A stretch of 64,000 nt of DNA from JALOLV01 sp046295175 (GCA_046295175.1 JBKBNY010000002.1:507315-571314), one strand, 5' to 3'. Positions 48,374 through 58,028 are shown, counted from the stretch's first letter. Program-made: numbers and translations. Notes: a model not told the origin generated them from the letters alone.

Positions 48374-50767
48374 TTACATAACCAACTTGTTACTTCCACT
48401 TTTTAGCGGTAATTCTTTCCCTTTCCAGATAAATCTTCCCGAAACACTCGGTGGTAGTGTGATTTCGGCAATTATTTTGCCTTTTTCGTCGATTTGGTAT
48501 TTGACCGAAAGCTCACCTTTTGGATGCGGAATACTTCCCGAAGCAGTTTTTAAATCGCCTAAGTGCGGCTGGATTTTTACTTTATCAAAATTTGCTCCGT
48601 CGGTATCGATGCCAAGCATAATCCTAAAAAACTCAATATTTGGGTGTGCCGACCACGCGTGGCAATCGGAGCGTGTACGCATAGGGTCAGTCATTTCGCC
48701 CCAAGTTGTCAATCCGTAGTCGAGATGGTCTTTCCAGAGCGAAAGCATTTTCATGTACTCATTGCCCAAGCCAACTTTTCGAGCCGCCAAATGCAAATAG
48801 TATTTGAAATAGATTGAACACGGCATCAATGATTTATCGGGGATAATCCTTTCTATCAAGGCTTTGGCTTCTGCTCCTGTAACGGTATTGGTCAAAACAG
48901 CCAAAACATTAGGATGCTGCGAATAATGCTTCATTTCGGGGGTATCGCTGAATATCTTTTTAGATGAATCCCAGTACATTTTCTTGACGGTCTGCTGCAA
49001 TTGCAAAGCTTTTTGTCGATACACACTGGCAAATTCTTTTGAGCCAAATTTGTCTTCTAATTCGGCGGCTAACTGCAACGCCCAAAGCAATTGAAAATCC
49101 ATTGCAGCCGATTCTCCGTTGTCGGTTGATGGAGCCCTTCCCGATTTCCAATCAGGGTCTTCAGACCAGTCGGTGAAGTTCCAATAAGGTACTTTTTTGA
49201 GCGAACCACTGGCGTTTTGCAGATTGATAAACCAATTCAGAATCTGACGAGTGCCTTGGATACGCTCTTTCACAAATTGATTATCGGCTCGATACATCCA
49301 ATAATCATGTACCATGCCTATCCACCATAGCGAAAACGGCGGAATCTGCTGCGGAACATAACTCGGGAACCTACTTTGGGTAACCCCTTCGGCCAATCTC
49401 GAATTATCAAATTGCAGAATCGCATTACGAGCCAATCGGTCATCGCCAGTGTTATAGTACGAAATCAATGCCTGGATTCGGGTATCGCCCACATATTGTA
49501 ATTGTTCGTAATAAGGGCAGTCCATGTAAGTTTCGGTAGCACACAAACGGGCCGTACGGAAACCCACGTCCATCATTTTTTTGATATTTTCGTCTGGAAC
49601 ATCCAATTTTGCCTTCATTTCAAACGGATACCCCGTCTGGATATACCGCAGATTTGTCAGCCTGAGGGGTTTCTCTTTTGTCTCGATTTCGAGTTTTACG
49701 TATCTGAATGTCCGATACCAAAGGCTCTCAAAAATTCGGTATTTACCATCATCGCTGATGACCACATCCTTTGGCCCTACCAGACGCAATTTACCCTCAA
49801 CTTCATTGCGGTTTGGTTTCTTGTTTTCTCTTCGCCAATCATCCGTTCCTTCATCAAAATAAAAAGACTCGGCGTATTGTAGCGAAATCGTAGCACCTTT
49901 TCCGCCGCCGTTGTATTCAAAAGCAGGGTATCCATTTGTCAAAACTTCGTTATCGAGCAATATCGAAACTTTTGTATTTGCCGGAATATCAAGCTGAGTC
50001 CATTCGTACGGGAAATCGGGTTGTAGTTTAAGACCTTCTCCTTTTCGAGCCTTTTTAAAGGCTTTTTCAGACCATTCCATCTGCGGAATAATTCTCGGAG
50101 TCAGTAGCCAAGCCTCTGTCCAATCAGCACCTTGTTTAGGTAGCCCTTGGCTTAGAGTTGTTGCGTTTTTCCAACCATTATCATCAAAATTAGCCTTCTC
50201 CCAGCCGTGCGGATACTTTTCGTGGTCGATAGTTTCTTGTGGACCAACGACATAATAGCTATATATTAATTCTGGCCTCGAAATTTTGTAGGCTTCGTTT
50301 CGGATGCCTTTCCAAGTGCGATTGGTATTCAAAATCGCCTCTTTTTCAGAATCTCCTTGCAAAATAAAACCCGTTCGGAACGTCATCTGAGCCATCGGGC
50401 GTTGCTCGCCAAATTGCCAAACCACAGCCGCCACAACGTTTTTGCCTGCTTTTAGGTATTTGGCAATGTCAACCGTCTCGAAATTCCAATGAAAAATCTC
50501 GCCTCGTGCCGGCCCAAGCGAGACAAAATCGCCATTGACGTACAGTTTATAGCGATTATCGGCCGAAACATGAACGATAAATGAAGTCGGTTTTTCGGTC
50601 AATTCAAAAGTTTTACGGAAATGATAAACCCCAAATTCGTAGTTTGGTTCATTGGGTACGTGAATCCACTGGGCTTTCCATGGTTTATTCAGAACTTCGG
50701 GATTGATTTTTTGAGCAAATGCAGAATTAAGACAGCAAAATGCCAATAAAAGGAGTAGTTTTCTCAT
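48374..50767 (-). CDS. GH78-type alpha-L-rhamnosidase
   Basis: 797 aa with a signal peptide (MRKLLLLLAFCCLNSAFA). N-terminal beta-sandwich (KPWKAQWIHVPNEPNYEFGVYHFRKTFEL, VHVSADNRYKLYVNGDFVSLGPARGE), a central sandwich domain, then the (alpha/alpha)6 barrel with ATETYMDCPYYEQLQYVGDTRIQA, NFTDWSEDPDWKSG and GLTTWGEMTDP, which hold the family's acidic residues. A C-terminal beta domain (GSIPHPKGELSVKYQI) closes it. It would release L-rhamnose from plant or algal glycans in the periplasm. No susC/susD pair is adjacent, so this is not a classical PUL. Confidence 0.88.
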   Translation of the reverse strand: MRKLLLLLAFCCLNSAFAQKINPEVLNKPWKAQWIHVPNEPNYEFGVYHFRKTFELTEKPTSFIVHVSADNRYKLYVNGDFVSLGPARGEIFHWNFETVDIAKYLKAGKNVVAAVVWQFGEQRPMAQMTFRTGFILQGDSEKEAILNTNRTWKGIRNEAYKISRPELIYSYYVVGPQETIDHEKYPHGWEKANFDDNGWKNATTLSQGLPKQGADWTEAWLLTPRIIPQMEWSEKAFKKARKGEGLKLQPDFPYEWTQLDIPANTKVSILLDNEVLTNGYPAFEYNGGGKGATISLQYAESFYFDEGTDDWRRENKKPNRNEVEGKLRLVGPKDVVISDDGKYRIFESLWYRTFRYVKLEIETKEKPLRLTNLRYIQTGYPFEMKAKLDVPDENIKKMMDVGFRTARLCATETYMDCPYYEQLQYVGDTRIQALISYYNTGDDRLARNAILQFDNSRLAEGVTQSRFPSYVPQQIPPFSLWWIGMVHDYWMYRADNQFVKERIQGTRQILNWFINLQNASGSLKKVPYWNFTDWSEDPDWKSGRAPSTDNGESAAMDFQLLWALQLAAELEDKFGSKEFASVYRQKALQLQQTVKKMYWDSSKKIFSDTPEMKHYSQHPNVLAVLTNTVTGAEAKALIERIIPDKSLMPCSIYFKYYLHLAARKVGLGNEYMKMLSLWKDHLDYGLTTWGEMTDPMRTRSDCHAWSAHPNIEFFRIMLGIDTDGANFDKVKIQPHLGDLKTASGSIPHPKGELSVKYQIDEKGKIIAEITLPPSVSGRFIWKGKELPLKSGSNKLVM

Positions 50768-51068
50768 TCTCGGAATGTTTTTGGTCGAATAGCACTCGTA
50801 AAGATGAGAAATATAGTTTTAAGTTTCAAAATTTGATGTTTGAAAGTTTGGGGGTTTTAGAGTTTGAAGAGTGATAAACAACTTGAAACTAAGTATGAAG
50901 AACAATTTAATTGACAATATCTTACCGTAGCGACGGTCGCCACGGAGGAACACGAAGTACAACACGGAATTTCACACTGAAAAGACGAAAGTCTCCGTGA
51001 AACTCCGTGGTGAAAAAATATTATCAATTTAATTTTTGAAATTACTTAATAAACCCCAAAAACCAAAC
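50768..51068. other. Intergenic region with a degenerate CTCCGTG repeat
   Basis: About 300 nt without an ORF. From 50941 to 51018 it holds GACGGTCGCCACGGAGGAACACG... and CTCCGTGAAACTCCGTGGTGAAAAA, direct and inverted CCGTG words. Similar wording (GACGGTCGCC) recurs at 44580-44590. Otherwise A/T-rich with repeated short GTTTGAA/AGTTTCAA words; no promoter was recognised. Confidence 0.5.
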
Positions 51069-51593
51069 TCAAAACGCCACCAATGCCTTAGCTTGTTTTT
51101 CTAAGAAATCTCGGTAAATATCGAAGGTCATATTTTCGCCATTAAAATGCTGACGGATTTGCCCTAATTTCAGACGCAGACCCAGAACATCGGTACCCAT
51201 GTAGCTCAAAATATCACTAAAATGACTTAATCCTACGGCGTTTCCTTGTACGCCCGAGGCAATTCCGACCAGAGCCGCTTTTTTGTTATTAAAAGTATCA
51301 GGATAACGCAAACCGTCCATAAAAGTCTTTAATGCTCCGGGAAACGAACCGTTGTATTCGGGAATCACAAAAACAAATTTATGGTTGGCATCCACAATTC
51401 TCTGGAATTCGTTGAAGGCTTCATTTTTGCCCGAATTGCTGTAAAGAGCCGAAAACGCGTAATCTTCGGGGAGGTCGGCCAAGTCTAAAATCTGGCTATC
51501 TTGACCAAGTTGGGTGAGTTGTTTTTGGTAATATTCTGCGATTTTTCTCGAAACTGAGTTTTTTCTATTTGTGCCTACTATAATTATAATCAT
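51069..51593 (-). CDS. NADPH-dependent FMN reductase family protein
   Basis: 174 aa, flavodoxin-like. MIIIIVGTNRKNSVSRKIAEYYQKQL is the FMN phosphate-binding loop; FVFVIPEYNGSFPGALKTFMDGLRYPDTFNNKKAALVGIASG is the conserved PEYN and flavin-contact region of PF03358-type reductases. Such proteins reduce free flavin, quinones or azo compounds with NAD(P)H. Single gene, divergent from the DNA glycosylase. Confidence 0.92.
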   Translation of the reverse strand: MIIIIVGTNRKNSVSRKIAEYYQKQLTQLGQDSQILDLADLPEDYAFSALYSNSGKNEAFNEFQRIVDANHKFVFVIPEYNGSFPGALKTFMDGLRYPDTFNNKKAALVGIASGVQGNAVGLSHFSDILSYMGTDVLGLRLKLGQIRQHFNGENMTFDIYRDFLEKQAKALVAF

Positions 51594-51708
51594 TTTGTAT
51601 CCTCTTGTATTTTATCGATGAAGCCGCCAATTTGCTGTAAACCGAAAACTTCAAATTTTAAACTAAATTCTTATCTTTAACAAAATTCAAATCAAAACGT
51701 TTCAAAAA

Positions 51709-52416
51709 ATGTTGCAAGACCTTATCTCAGAGCTAAAAAAAGTGTCGAGTCCAGAAAGAGCTAAGACTTCTCAGTGGTTTTTTAAAACAGGCAAAGGCGA
51801 ATACGGCGAAGGCGATGTTTTTGTCGGTATCACGACACCGCTGCTCAGAGCAACAATAAAAAATTACAAAAACCTGACTTTTGATGAGGTTCAGGAGTTG
51901 CTCAATAGCGAAATCCACGAGTACCGCATGGCTGGTTTATTGATTTTGGTCGAGCAATTTAAAAAAGCCAAAGAAGATAAACGCAAAGAAATCTATGAGT
52001 TTTATTTATCGAACTTAAATCAAATTAATAACTGGGATTTGGTAGATTGTAGTTGCCGAGACATCGTGGGTTGGTATTTGTTCGATAAAGACCGCAGCAA
52101 ACTCTACGAATTGGCACAAACTAAACACCTCTGGAGCCAGCGAGTGGCAATCGTTTCAACGTGGTTTTTTATCGCCAAAAAACAATACGACGATATCATT
52201 GCTCTATCAGAATTGCCCCAAATGCTTTACCACAAACACGACCTCATGCACAAAGCCGTAGGCTGGATGCTACGTGAAGCATGGAAACGAACTGGGCAGC
52301 AAGAAGTCGAATTATTCCTCGAAAAGCACGCCCACGAAATGCCCCGCACGATGCTTCGATACACCATCGAAAAAATGAGTGACGAACAAAGAAAGTATTT
52401 TATGAATAAAAAGTGA
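51709..52416 (+). CDS. AlkD-like DNA alkylation repair glycosylase
   Basis: 235 aa, an all-helical HEAT-repeat protein. The AlkD pattern is visible: QWFFKTGKGEYGEGDVFVGITTPLLRATIKNY, EIHEYRMAGLLILVEQF, NNWDLVDCSCRDIVGWYL, LWSQRVAIVSTWFFI, DLMHKAVGWMLREAWKR and MPRTMLRYTIEKM. These include the tryptophan and aspartate positions that bind DNA and excise N3- and N7-alkylpurines without base flipping. Likely cytosolic repair. Single gene. Confidence 0.93.
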   Translation: MLQDLISELKKVSSPERAKTSQWFFKTGKGEYGEGDVFVGITTPLLRATIKNYKNLTFDEVQELLNSEIHEYRMAGLLILVEQFKKAKEDKRKEIYEFYLSNLNQINNWDLVDCSCRDIVGWYLFDKDRSKLYELAQTKHLWSQRVAIVSTWFFIAKKQYDDIIALSELPQMLYHKHDLMHKAVGWMLREAWKRTGQQEVELFLEKHAHEMPRTMLRYTIEKMSDEQRKYFMNKK

Positions 52417-52495
52417 GGAATTAGACTTTAGATGCAGGAATCAAGATGAAATTTCATAAAGCACGAAATAACACAGTTTTATGTTATTTTCGGTC

Positions 52496-52552
52496 AAAAT
52501 CTGTAAAATCAGCGTTGGAACATCCGTTTTATCAGCGTGCCATTTTGCGATA
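52496..52552. repeat. Degenerate repeat shared with the MITE-like element
   Basis: CTGTAAAATCAGCGTTGGAACATC...ATCAGCGTGCCATTTT aligns with 18082-18130 (CCGTAAAAATCAGCGTTAGAATATC...ATCTGCGTGCTATTTT). No terminal inverted repeat is present here. It lies between the AlkD-like and BNR genes. Confidence 0.55.
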
Positions 52553-52657
52553 CTTTCAGAATAATAATCCATAAATTCTTCCTACTAAATCAATATAAAG
52601 CAAGTTGAAATGTGTAATTTCGGGCGAATCATTTATTCAAAACTATTCTATTCAACC

Positions 52658-53677
52658 ATGAGATTTTATTTATCAATTGCATTTTTGTGCGTATTTTTTG
52701 CCTCAAATGCCCAAAAAGTTATTCAAAAATCCGAATTTATCTACGAAACTGCCCCATTTCCGTCTTGTCATGCCTCAACCATTGCCGAAACAAAGCAAGG
52801 CTTGGTAGCTGCTTGGTTTGGTGGCACTCACGAACGCCACAAAGACGTGGGTATTTGGGTAAGTCGCCTGATTAACAATAAATGGAGTACACCCGTTGAG
52901 GTCGCCGATGGCGTTCAGAACTCGTCGTTACGACACCCGACTTGGAACCCCGTTTTGTACCAAGTACCCAATGGCGAATTGATTTTATTCTACAAAGTTG
53001 GCCCAAGCCCATCAACTTGGTGGGGAATGCTCAAACGCTCAACCGACGGCGGAATCACTTGGTCGGCAGCCGAAAAACTACCCGACGGCATTTATGGCCC
53101 TATCAAAAACAAACCCGTTTTGTTATCGGATGGAACGTTGCTTTGCCCGACAAGTTCTGAAGACAATGGCTGGCGAGTGCATTTTGAAATGACCAAAGAT
53201 TGGGGTAAAACATGGACTAAAACGGATGCAATCAACGACGGGAAAAAGTATTCGGCAATCCAGCCGAGTGTTTTGTTTTTGCGAGATAAACGCTTGCAAA
53301 TTTTGTGTAGAAGTAAGAGCGATGTCGTTTTAGAGGCTTTTTCGAGCGATAATGGTAAAACATGGAGCGAATTGACCCCTACGGCTTTACCAAACCCAAA
53401 TTCGGGTACTGATGCCGTGACGCTAAAGGATGGGCGGCAATTATTGGTTTATAACCCCAAAACAAAAGGAACTCGCGAGTGGGGCGATGGCCGCTCACCG
53501 CTCAGTGTGGCGATTTCGGACGACGGCAAAACATGGAAAGACATTGCCGAACTCGAAAACGAGCCTAAAGAAGAGTTTTCGTATCCTGCTGTTATTCAAG
53601 CCACCGACGGCAAAGTACATATCACCTATACTTGGAAACGCCAACGAATCAAACACGTTGTTCTGACTCTGCCATGA
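52658..53677 (+). CDS. Exported BNR/Asp-box glycosidase-like protein (sialidase family)
   Basis: 339 aa from the ATG at 52658, which opens a signal peptide (MRFYLSIAFLCVFFASNAQ). Several Asp-boxes mark a beta-propeller: RSTDGGITW, TKDWGKTW, SSDNGKTW, ISDDGKTW. An arginine (SLRHPTWNP) and an acidic residue (CPTSSEDNGWRVHFE) may belong to an active site. The fold is that of sialidases, but family members act on other glycans too; sialic acid is not proven. The stop overlaps the next ATG by 4 nt (ATGA), coupling it to a Na+ symporter, a sign that the two act on one substrate. Confidence 0.8.
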   Translation: MRFYLSIAFLCVFFASNAQKVIQKSEFIYETAPFPSCHASTIAETKQGLVAAWFGGTHERHKDVGIWVSRLINNKWSTPVEVADGVQNSSLRHPTWNPVLYQVPNGELILFYKVGPSPSTWWGMLKRSTDGGITWSAAEKLPDGIYGPIKNKPVLLSDGTLLCPTSSEDNGWRVHFEMTKDWGKTWTKTDAINDGKKYSAIQPSVLFLRDKRLQILCRSKSDVVLEAFSSDNGKTWSELTPTALPNPNSGTDAVTLKDGRQLLVYNPKTKGTREWGDGRSPLSVAISDDGKTWKDIAELENEPKEEFSYPAVIQATDGKVHITYTWKRQRIKHVVLTLP

Positions 53678-55185
53678 CAAATTCGCTCAACCCCGTTGAC
53701 GTCGGCATCATCATTTTGTACTTACTCTTGATGGTGGGTGTTGGTGTTTATTTTTCGAGAAAAAACAAAAGTTCGGAGCAGTTCACAACCGCTTCGGGCA
53801 GGATTCCGAGTTGGGCTTTGGGCCTTTCGTTTTATGCGACATTCTTGAGCGTTATCACGTTCTTGGGCGACCCCGGAAAATCGTTTGGAAGCAACTGGAA
53901 TCCGTTTGTTTTTAGTCTTTCGATGCCTTTTGCAGCTTACATTTCAGCTAAGTTTTTTGTGCCTTTTTATCGTCAGAATGGTCATATTAGTGCTTATTCG
54001 CACCTCGAAGAACGTTTTGGAGCGTGGGCAAGAACCTACGCAATGGTCTGTTTTATCATGACCCAACTCGCCCGAATGGGAACAATCTTTTATGGGGTTG
54101 CCCTTATGATAAATTCGTTGACGGGTATCGAAATGTACCTCATTATCTTGGTTTTAGGGCTTTGTATTATCTTTTATACGGTTTTGGGTGGGATGGAGGC
54201 CGTCATCTGGACCGAAGTATTGCAAGCCATCATCAAGACAATGGGGGCTTTGCTGATTGTGGGAATCATTTTTTCACAAGTTGGTATCGGTAAGGTAATT
54301 GAGGTCGGTGTAAAAGAAGATAAATTTAGTTTGGGTAGTTTCAGTCCCGACTTCACAACGAGTTCGTTTTGGGTCGTTTTGTTATACGGATTCTTTATCA
54401 ATCTTACCAATTTTGGTGTTGACCAAAATTACATTCAGCGTTATCATACGGCTCGCAATAGCAAAGAAGCATCGCAAAGTATTTGGCTCTGTGTGTTGTA
54501 TTACGTTCCTATTTCGTTTTTGTTTTTCTTCATTGGTACGGCTTTGTACGCTTATTATCAGGCAAATCCTGAATTAATTAACGAATTAAAAAACCAAGTG
54601 GCGATTGATAAAAATATCGAACTGACGAGTCTCAAACCAAGCGATTATGGCGATAAAGTGCTTCCTTTTTTTATCAAAACCCAAATTCCGAGCGGACTTT
54701 TGGGGTTGTTGATGGCAGCACTACTTTCTGCGGCTATGAGTACAATGAGTAGCGGTATGAATAGCTCGGCAACGGTTTTTCTGAACGACATTTATCAACG
54801 GTATTTTGATAAAAACATTAGCCCTAAAAAGCAATTAAGAGTTTTGCACGTCGCCACGGTGGTGATGGGATTGCTCGGAATGACTTTTGGTATCTGTATG
54901 ATTGGCGTAAAAAGCCTTTTGGATATTTGGTGGAAACTGGCAGGAATCTTCGCTGGTGGTATGTTGGGATTGTTTTTACTGGGATATTTATCAAAGCAAA
55001 CATCCAATATTCACGCAAAAATTGGGGCGATTTTGGGTGTTTTGGTGATTGCTTGGATGTCTTTTAAGGATTCTTTTCCGATACATTTTCAAAGCCCATT
55101 TGAGAGTAAAATGACGGTAGTGTTGGGTACACTTACGATTGTTTTGGCGGGTATTGGATTTAGCTTATTCAAGAAAAAACAATAG
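53674..55185 (+). CDS. Sodium:solute symporter (SSS family)
   Basis: 503 aa from the ATG at 53674, which overlaps the preceding stop. About 13 helices. SSS motifs: VGVYFSRKNKSSEQFTTASGRIPSWALGLSFYATFLSVITFLG, GGMEAVIWTEVLQAIIKTMG, NLTNFGVDQNYIQRYHTARNSKEASQS and LLMAALLSAAMSTMSSGMNSSATVFLNDIY, the last with the Na2-site serines. SSS proteins import sugars, sialic acid, vitamins or amino acids with sodium. The coupled exported glycosidase suggests that the cargo is a sugar it releases, possibly a sialic acid, by inference only. Confidence 0.9.
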   Translation: MTNSLNPVDVGIIILYLLLMVGVGVYFSRKNKSSEQFTTASGRIPSWALGLSFYATFLSVITFLGDPGKSFGSNWNPFVFSLSMPFAAYISAKFFVPFYRQNGHISAYSHLEERFGAWARTYAMVCFIMTQLARMGTIFYGVALMINSLTGIEMYLIILVLGLCIIFYTVLGGMEAVIWTEVLQAIIKTMGALLIVGIIFSQVGIGKVIEVGVKEDKFSLGSFSPDFTTSSFWVVLLYGFFINLTNFGVDQNYIQRYHTARNSKEASQSIWLCVLYYVPISFLFFFIGTALYAYYQANPELINELKNQVAIDKNIELTSLKPSDYGDKVLPFFIKTQIPSGLLGLLMAALLSAAMSTMSSGMNSSATVFLNDIYQRYFDKNISPKKQLRVLHVATVVMGLLGMTFGICMIGVKSLLDIWWKLAGIFAGGMLGLFLLGYLSKQTSNIHAKIGAILGVLVIAWMSFKDSFPIHFQSPFESKMTVVLGTLTIVLAGIGFSLFKKKQ

Positions 55186-55208
55186 GGCGAATCATCAGAT
55201 TCGCCCTA
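55183..55208. terminator. Terminator after the symporter gene
   Basis: TAGGGCGAATC (55183-55193) pairs with GATTCGCCCTA (55198-55208), a perfect 11-bp stem that includes the symporter stop codon. It separates it from the convergent sdhB. Confidence 0.75.
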
Positions 55209-55233
55209 AAACTATATCGTTCGATATTTATTC

Positions 55234-56001
55234 TTAAACAGCCGTGCTGCTCACGCTTGCACCCAAGTATTCACGATTGAGGCGTGCGATGTTTTCGAGA
55301 GAAATCTCTTTCGGGCACTCAGCCGCACAAGCACCAGTATTGGTACAAGTACCGAAACCTTCGGCATCCATCTGAGCAACCATTTTCAAGGCACGTTCTT
55401 GACGCTCTGGTTGGCCTTGTGGCAACATCGACAATTGTGAAACTTTTGCCGAAACAAAAAGCATTGCCGAGGCATTTTTACAAGCTGCTACACACGCTCC
55501 GCAACCAATACAAGCCGCAGCCGAGAATGCTTTATCGGCATCTTCTTTACCGATTGGCAAAGAGTTAGCATCTTGTGCGTTACCCGTATTTACAGATACA
55601 AAACCACCCGATGCAATGATGCGGTCGAAGGCTGCACGGTCAACAACTAAGTCTTTGATAACTGGGAATGCCGTTGCTCTCCAAGGTTCTACAACGATGG
55701 TATCGCCATCTTTGAAGCTACGCATGTGTAGTTGGCAAGTAGTAACACCTTGAAGTGGCCCATGCGGACGACCATTGATGTACATACTGCACATACCACA
55801 GATACCTTCGCGACAGTCGTGGTCGAATGCAATCGGGTTTTTACCTTCCGAAACCAACTGCTCGTTCAATACGTCGAACATTTCTAAGAACGACATATCT
55901 TCTGAAATACCACTTAATTTGTAAGTTTCTAACTCACCTTTGGTTTTGCTATTTTTCTGACGCCAAACTTTGAGGGTCAGGTTCATATTTCCTTGTGACA
56001 T
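55234..56001 (-). CDS. sdhB: Succinate dehydrogenase/fumarate reductase iron-sulfur subunit
   Basis: 255 aa. The N-terminal plant-type ferredoxin domain binds [2Fe-2S] through CREGICGMC (with CQLHM downstream), and the C-terminal domain binds the [4Fe-4S] and [3Fe-4S] clusters through CIGCGACVAACKNA and CTNTGACAAECP. It passes electrons from SdhA to the quinone site. It lies 41 nt after sdhA in the order C-A-B; a G/C-rich hairpin in that gap (56020-56037) may tune its level. Confidence 0.96.
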   Translation of the reverse strand: MSQGNMNLTLKVWRQKNSKTKGELETYKLSGISEDMSFLEMFDVLNEQLVSEGKNPIAFDHDCREGICGMCSMYINGRPHGPLQGVTTCQLHMRSFKDGDTIVVEPWRATAFPVIKDLVVDRAAFDRIIASGGFVSVNTGNAQDANSLPIGKEDADKAFSAAACIGCGACVAACKNASAMLFVSAKVSQLSMLPQGQPERQERALKMVAQMDAEGFGTCTNTGACAAECPKEISLENIARLNREYLGASVSSTAV

Positions 56002-56019
56002 AATGTTTTCTCTTATAAA

Positions 56020-56037
56020 AGCCCCCCTTTAGGGGCT
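56020..56037 (-). other. Hairpin between sdhA and sdhB
   Basis: AGCCCC (56020-56025) and GGGGCT (56032-56037) form a stem, followed on the minus strand by TTTT. Partial termination or mRNA protection between the two genes is possible. The wording resembles a common AGCCCC/GGGGCT Bacteroidota intergenic word. Confidence 0.45.
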
Positions 56038-56042
56038 GGGGG

Positions 56043-58028
56043 TTATTTATAACTTCTCTGGGCAATCTTGATGTTTTCGTAAACCAAAGGTTCTTTGTTG
56101 AGTTCCCAATCAGATTCGCCTTTGTATTCCCAAGCCGAAACATACATGTAGTTTTCGTCATCGCGGAGAGCCTCACCTTCTTCGGTTTGGTATTCTTCAC
56201 GGAAGTGTCCACCACATGATTCGTTACGATTTAAGGCATCTACGCACATCAATTCGCCTAATTCGATAAAATCAGCTACACGACCTGCTTTGTCTAACTC
56301 TGGATTGAATTCATCAATATCGCCCATTACACGGACATCACTCCAAAACTCTTTTTTCAAGGCTTGGATTTCGGAGATAGCTTCTTTCAATCCTTTTTCG
56401 TTACGAGCCATACCGCATTTTTCCCACATAATCTTACCCAGACGTTTGTGGAATGACTCTGGCGACTGCTTACCTTGGATGTTCAAAAGGGTTTTCAAAC
56501 GCTCTTGAACTTGCTTTTCGGCTTCTTCGAATGCAGGGTGGTCGGTCGGAATCGCTTTTGTACGAATATCCGTCGAAAGATACGCCCCAATTGTGTATGG
56601 TATTACAAAATATCCATCCGAAAGCCCTTGCATCAACGCCGAAGCACCCAGACGGTTGGCTCCGTGGTCTGAGAAGTTAGCTTCGCCCAAAGCATACAAG
56701 CCCGGAACGGTTGTCATCAAGTTATAATCTACCCAAAGCCCACCCATTGTGTAGTGTACAGCTGGATAAATACGCATTGGCACTTCGTATGGGTCTTCGC
56801 CAGTAATTTGTTTGTACATATCAAACAAGTTACCGTATTCTTCTTTCACAACTTCTTTACCCAAACGAACCAAAGTATCTAAATCAGGGTTTTCGATACC
56901 CAACTTAGTGGCTTCGGCACGGCCATATTTATTGATAAGGTTATATCTGAAATCGAGGTAAACCGCCATTTTGGTAGAACCTACACCGTAGCCAGCATCG
57001 CAACGCTCTTTGGCAGCACGTGAGGCAATATCGCGAGGTACGAGGTTACCAAAAGCAGGATAACGTCTTTCGAGGTAATAATCACGCTCGTCTTCTGGAA
57101 TATCATTGGCTGGTCTTGGGTCATCTTTTTGTTTCGGAACCCAAATACGACCATCGTTACGCAACGACTCCGACATCAATGTCAATTTAGATTGGTGGTC
57201 GCCCGATACCGGAATACACGTTGGGTGAATCTGCGTAAAGCAAGGGTTTCCGAAGAATGCTCCTTGTTTGTGAGCCTTCCAAGCTGCCGTTACGTTGCTA
57301 CCCATCGCATTGGTCGAGAGATAGAACACGTTTCCGTATCCACCCGTACAAAGCAATACTGCGTGTCCGAAATGTCTTTCGAGTTCGCCAGTTACCAAGT
57401 TACGAGCAATAATACCACGAGCTTTGCCATCAATCTTAACAACTTCGAGCATTTCGTGGCGTGAATACATTTTTACAGCACCTTTACCAACTTGTCTTTC
57501 GAGAGCCGAGTATGCTCCGAGAAGCAACTGCTGGCCTGTCTGACCCGCCGCGTAGAAAGTACGCTGAACCTGCGTACCACCGAATGAGCGGTTACGCAAC
57601 ATCCCGCCGTAATCGCGAGCAAATGGTACACCTTGAGCCACACACTGGTCGATGATACTCGTCGAAACCTCCGCCAAACGGTGAACGTTGGCCTCTCTCG
57701 CACGATAGTCACCCCCTTTGATGGTATCGTAGAAAAGACGGTAAACGCTGTCGCCATCGTTTTGGTAGTTTTTAGCGGCATTGATACCACCTTGAGCCGC
57801 AATCGAGTGAGCTCGGCGTGGCGAATCTTGGAAACAGAATGCTTTTACTTTGTAGCCCATTTCGGCCAATGTTGCTGCTGCCGAAGCACCTGCCAAACCA
57901 GTACCAACAACGATTACTTCGATATTGCGTTTATTGGCCGGGTTTACGAGCGGAACAGTCGAACGGTATTTCGTCCATTTCTCAGAAAGTGGACCTTCCG
58001 GTATTTTTGAATCTAATTTATTTGACAT
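56043..58028 (-). CDS. sdhA: Succinate dehydrogenase/fumarate reductase flavoprotein subunit
   Basis: 661 aa from the ATG at 58028 (MSNKLDSKIPEGPLSEKW); a TTG two codons upstream is less likely. FAD-binding parts: VVGTGLAGASAAATLAEMG, then SPRRAHSIAAQGGINAAKNYQND, where the histidine carries covalent FAD. Substrate-binding/catalytic segments include LRNRSFGGTQVQRTFYA and the HYTMGGLWVDYNL region; the C-terminal helical domain has NRNESCGGHFREEYQT. The length matches the longer type found with a single cytochrome b (group B). Order: sdhC, sdhA, sdhB. Confidence 0.96.
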   Translation of the reverse strand: MSNKLDSKIPEGPLSEKWTKYRSTVPLVNPANKRNIEVIVVGTGLAGASAAATLAEMGYKVKAFCFQDSPRRAHSIAAQGGINAAKNYQNDGDSVYRLFYDTIKGGDYRAREANVHRLAEVSTSIIDQCVAQGVPFARDYGGMLRNRSFGGTQVQRTFYAAGQTGQQLLLGAYSALERQVGKGAVKMYSRHEMLEVVKIDGKARGIIARNLVTGELERHFGHAVLLCTGGYGNVFYLSTNAMGSNVTAAWKAHKQGAFFGNPCFTQIHPTCIPVSGDHQSKLTLMSESLRNDGRIWVPKQKDDPRPANDIPEDERDYYLERRYPAFGNLVPRDIASRAAKERCDAGYGVGSTKMAVYLDFRYNLINKYGRAEATKLGIENPDLDTLVRLGKEVVKEEYGNLFDMYKQITGEDPYEVPMRIYPAVHYTMGGLWVDYNLMTTVPGLYALGEANFSDHGANRLGASALMQGLSDGYFVIPYTIGAYLSTDIRTKAIPTDHPAFEEAEKQVQERLKTLLNIQGKQSPESFHKRLGKIMWEKCGMARNEKGLKEAISEIQALKKEFWSDVRVMGDIDEFNPELDKAGRVADFIELGELMCVDALNRNESCGGHFREEYQTEEGEALRDDENYMYVSAWEYKGESDWELNKEPLVYENIKIAQRSYK

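Noticed and set aside
50941..51018. CCGTG-rich sequence as a specific regulatory element
   Set aside because: It looks like a decayed copy of a common intergenic repeat; no consistent arms, promoter or terminator could be defined.
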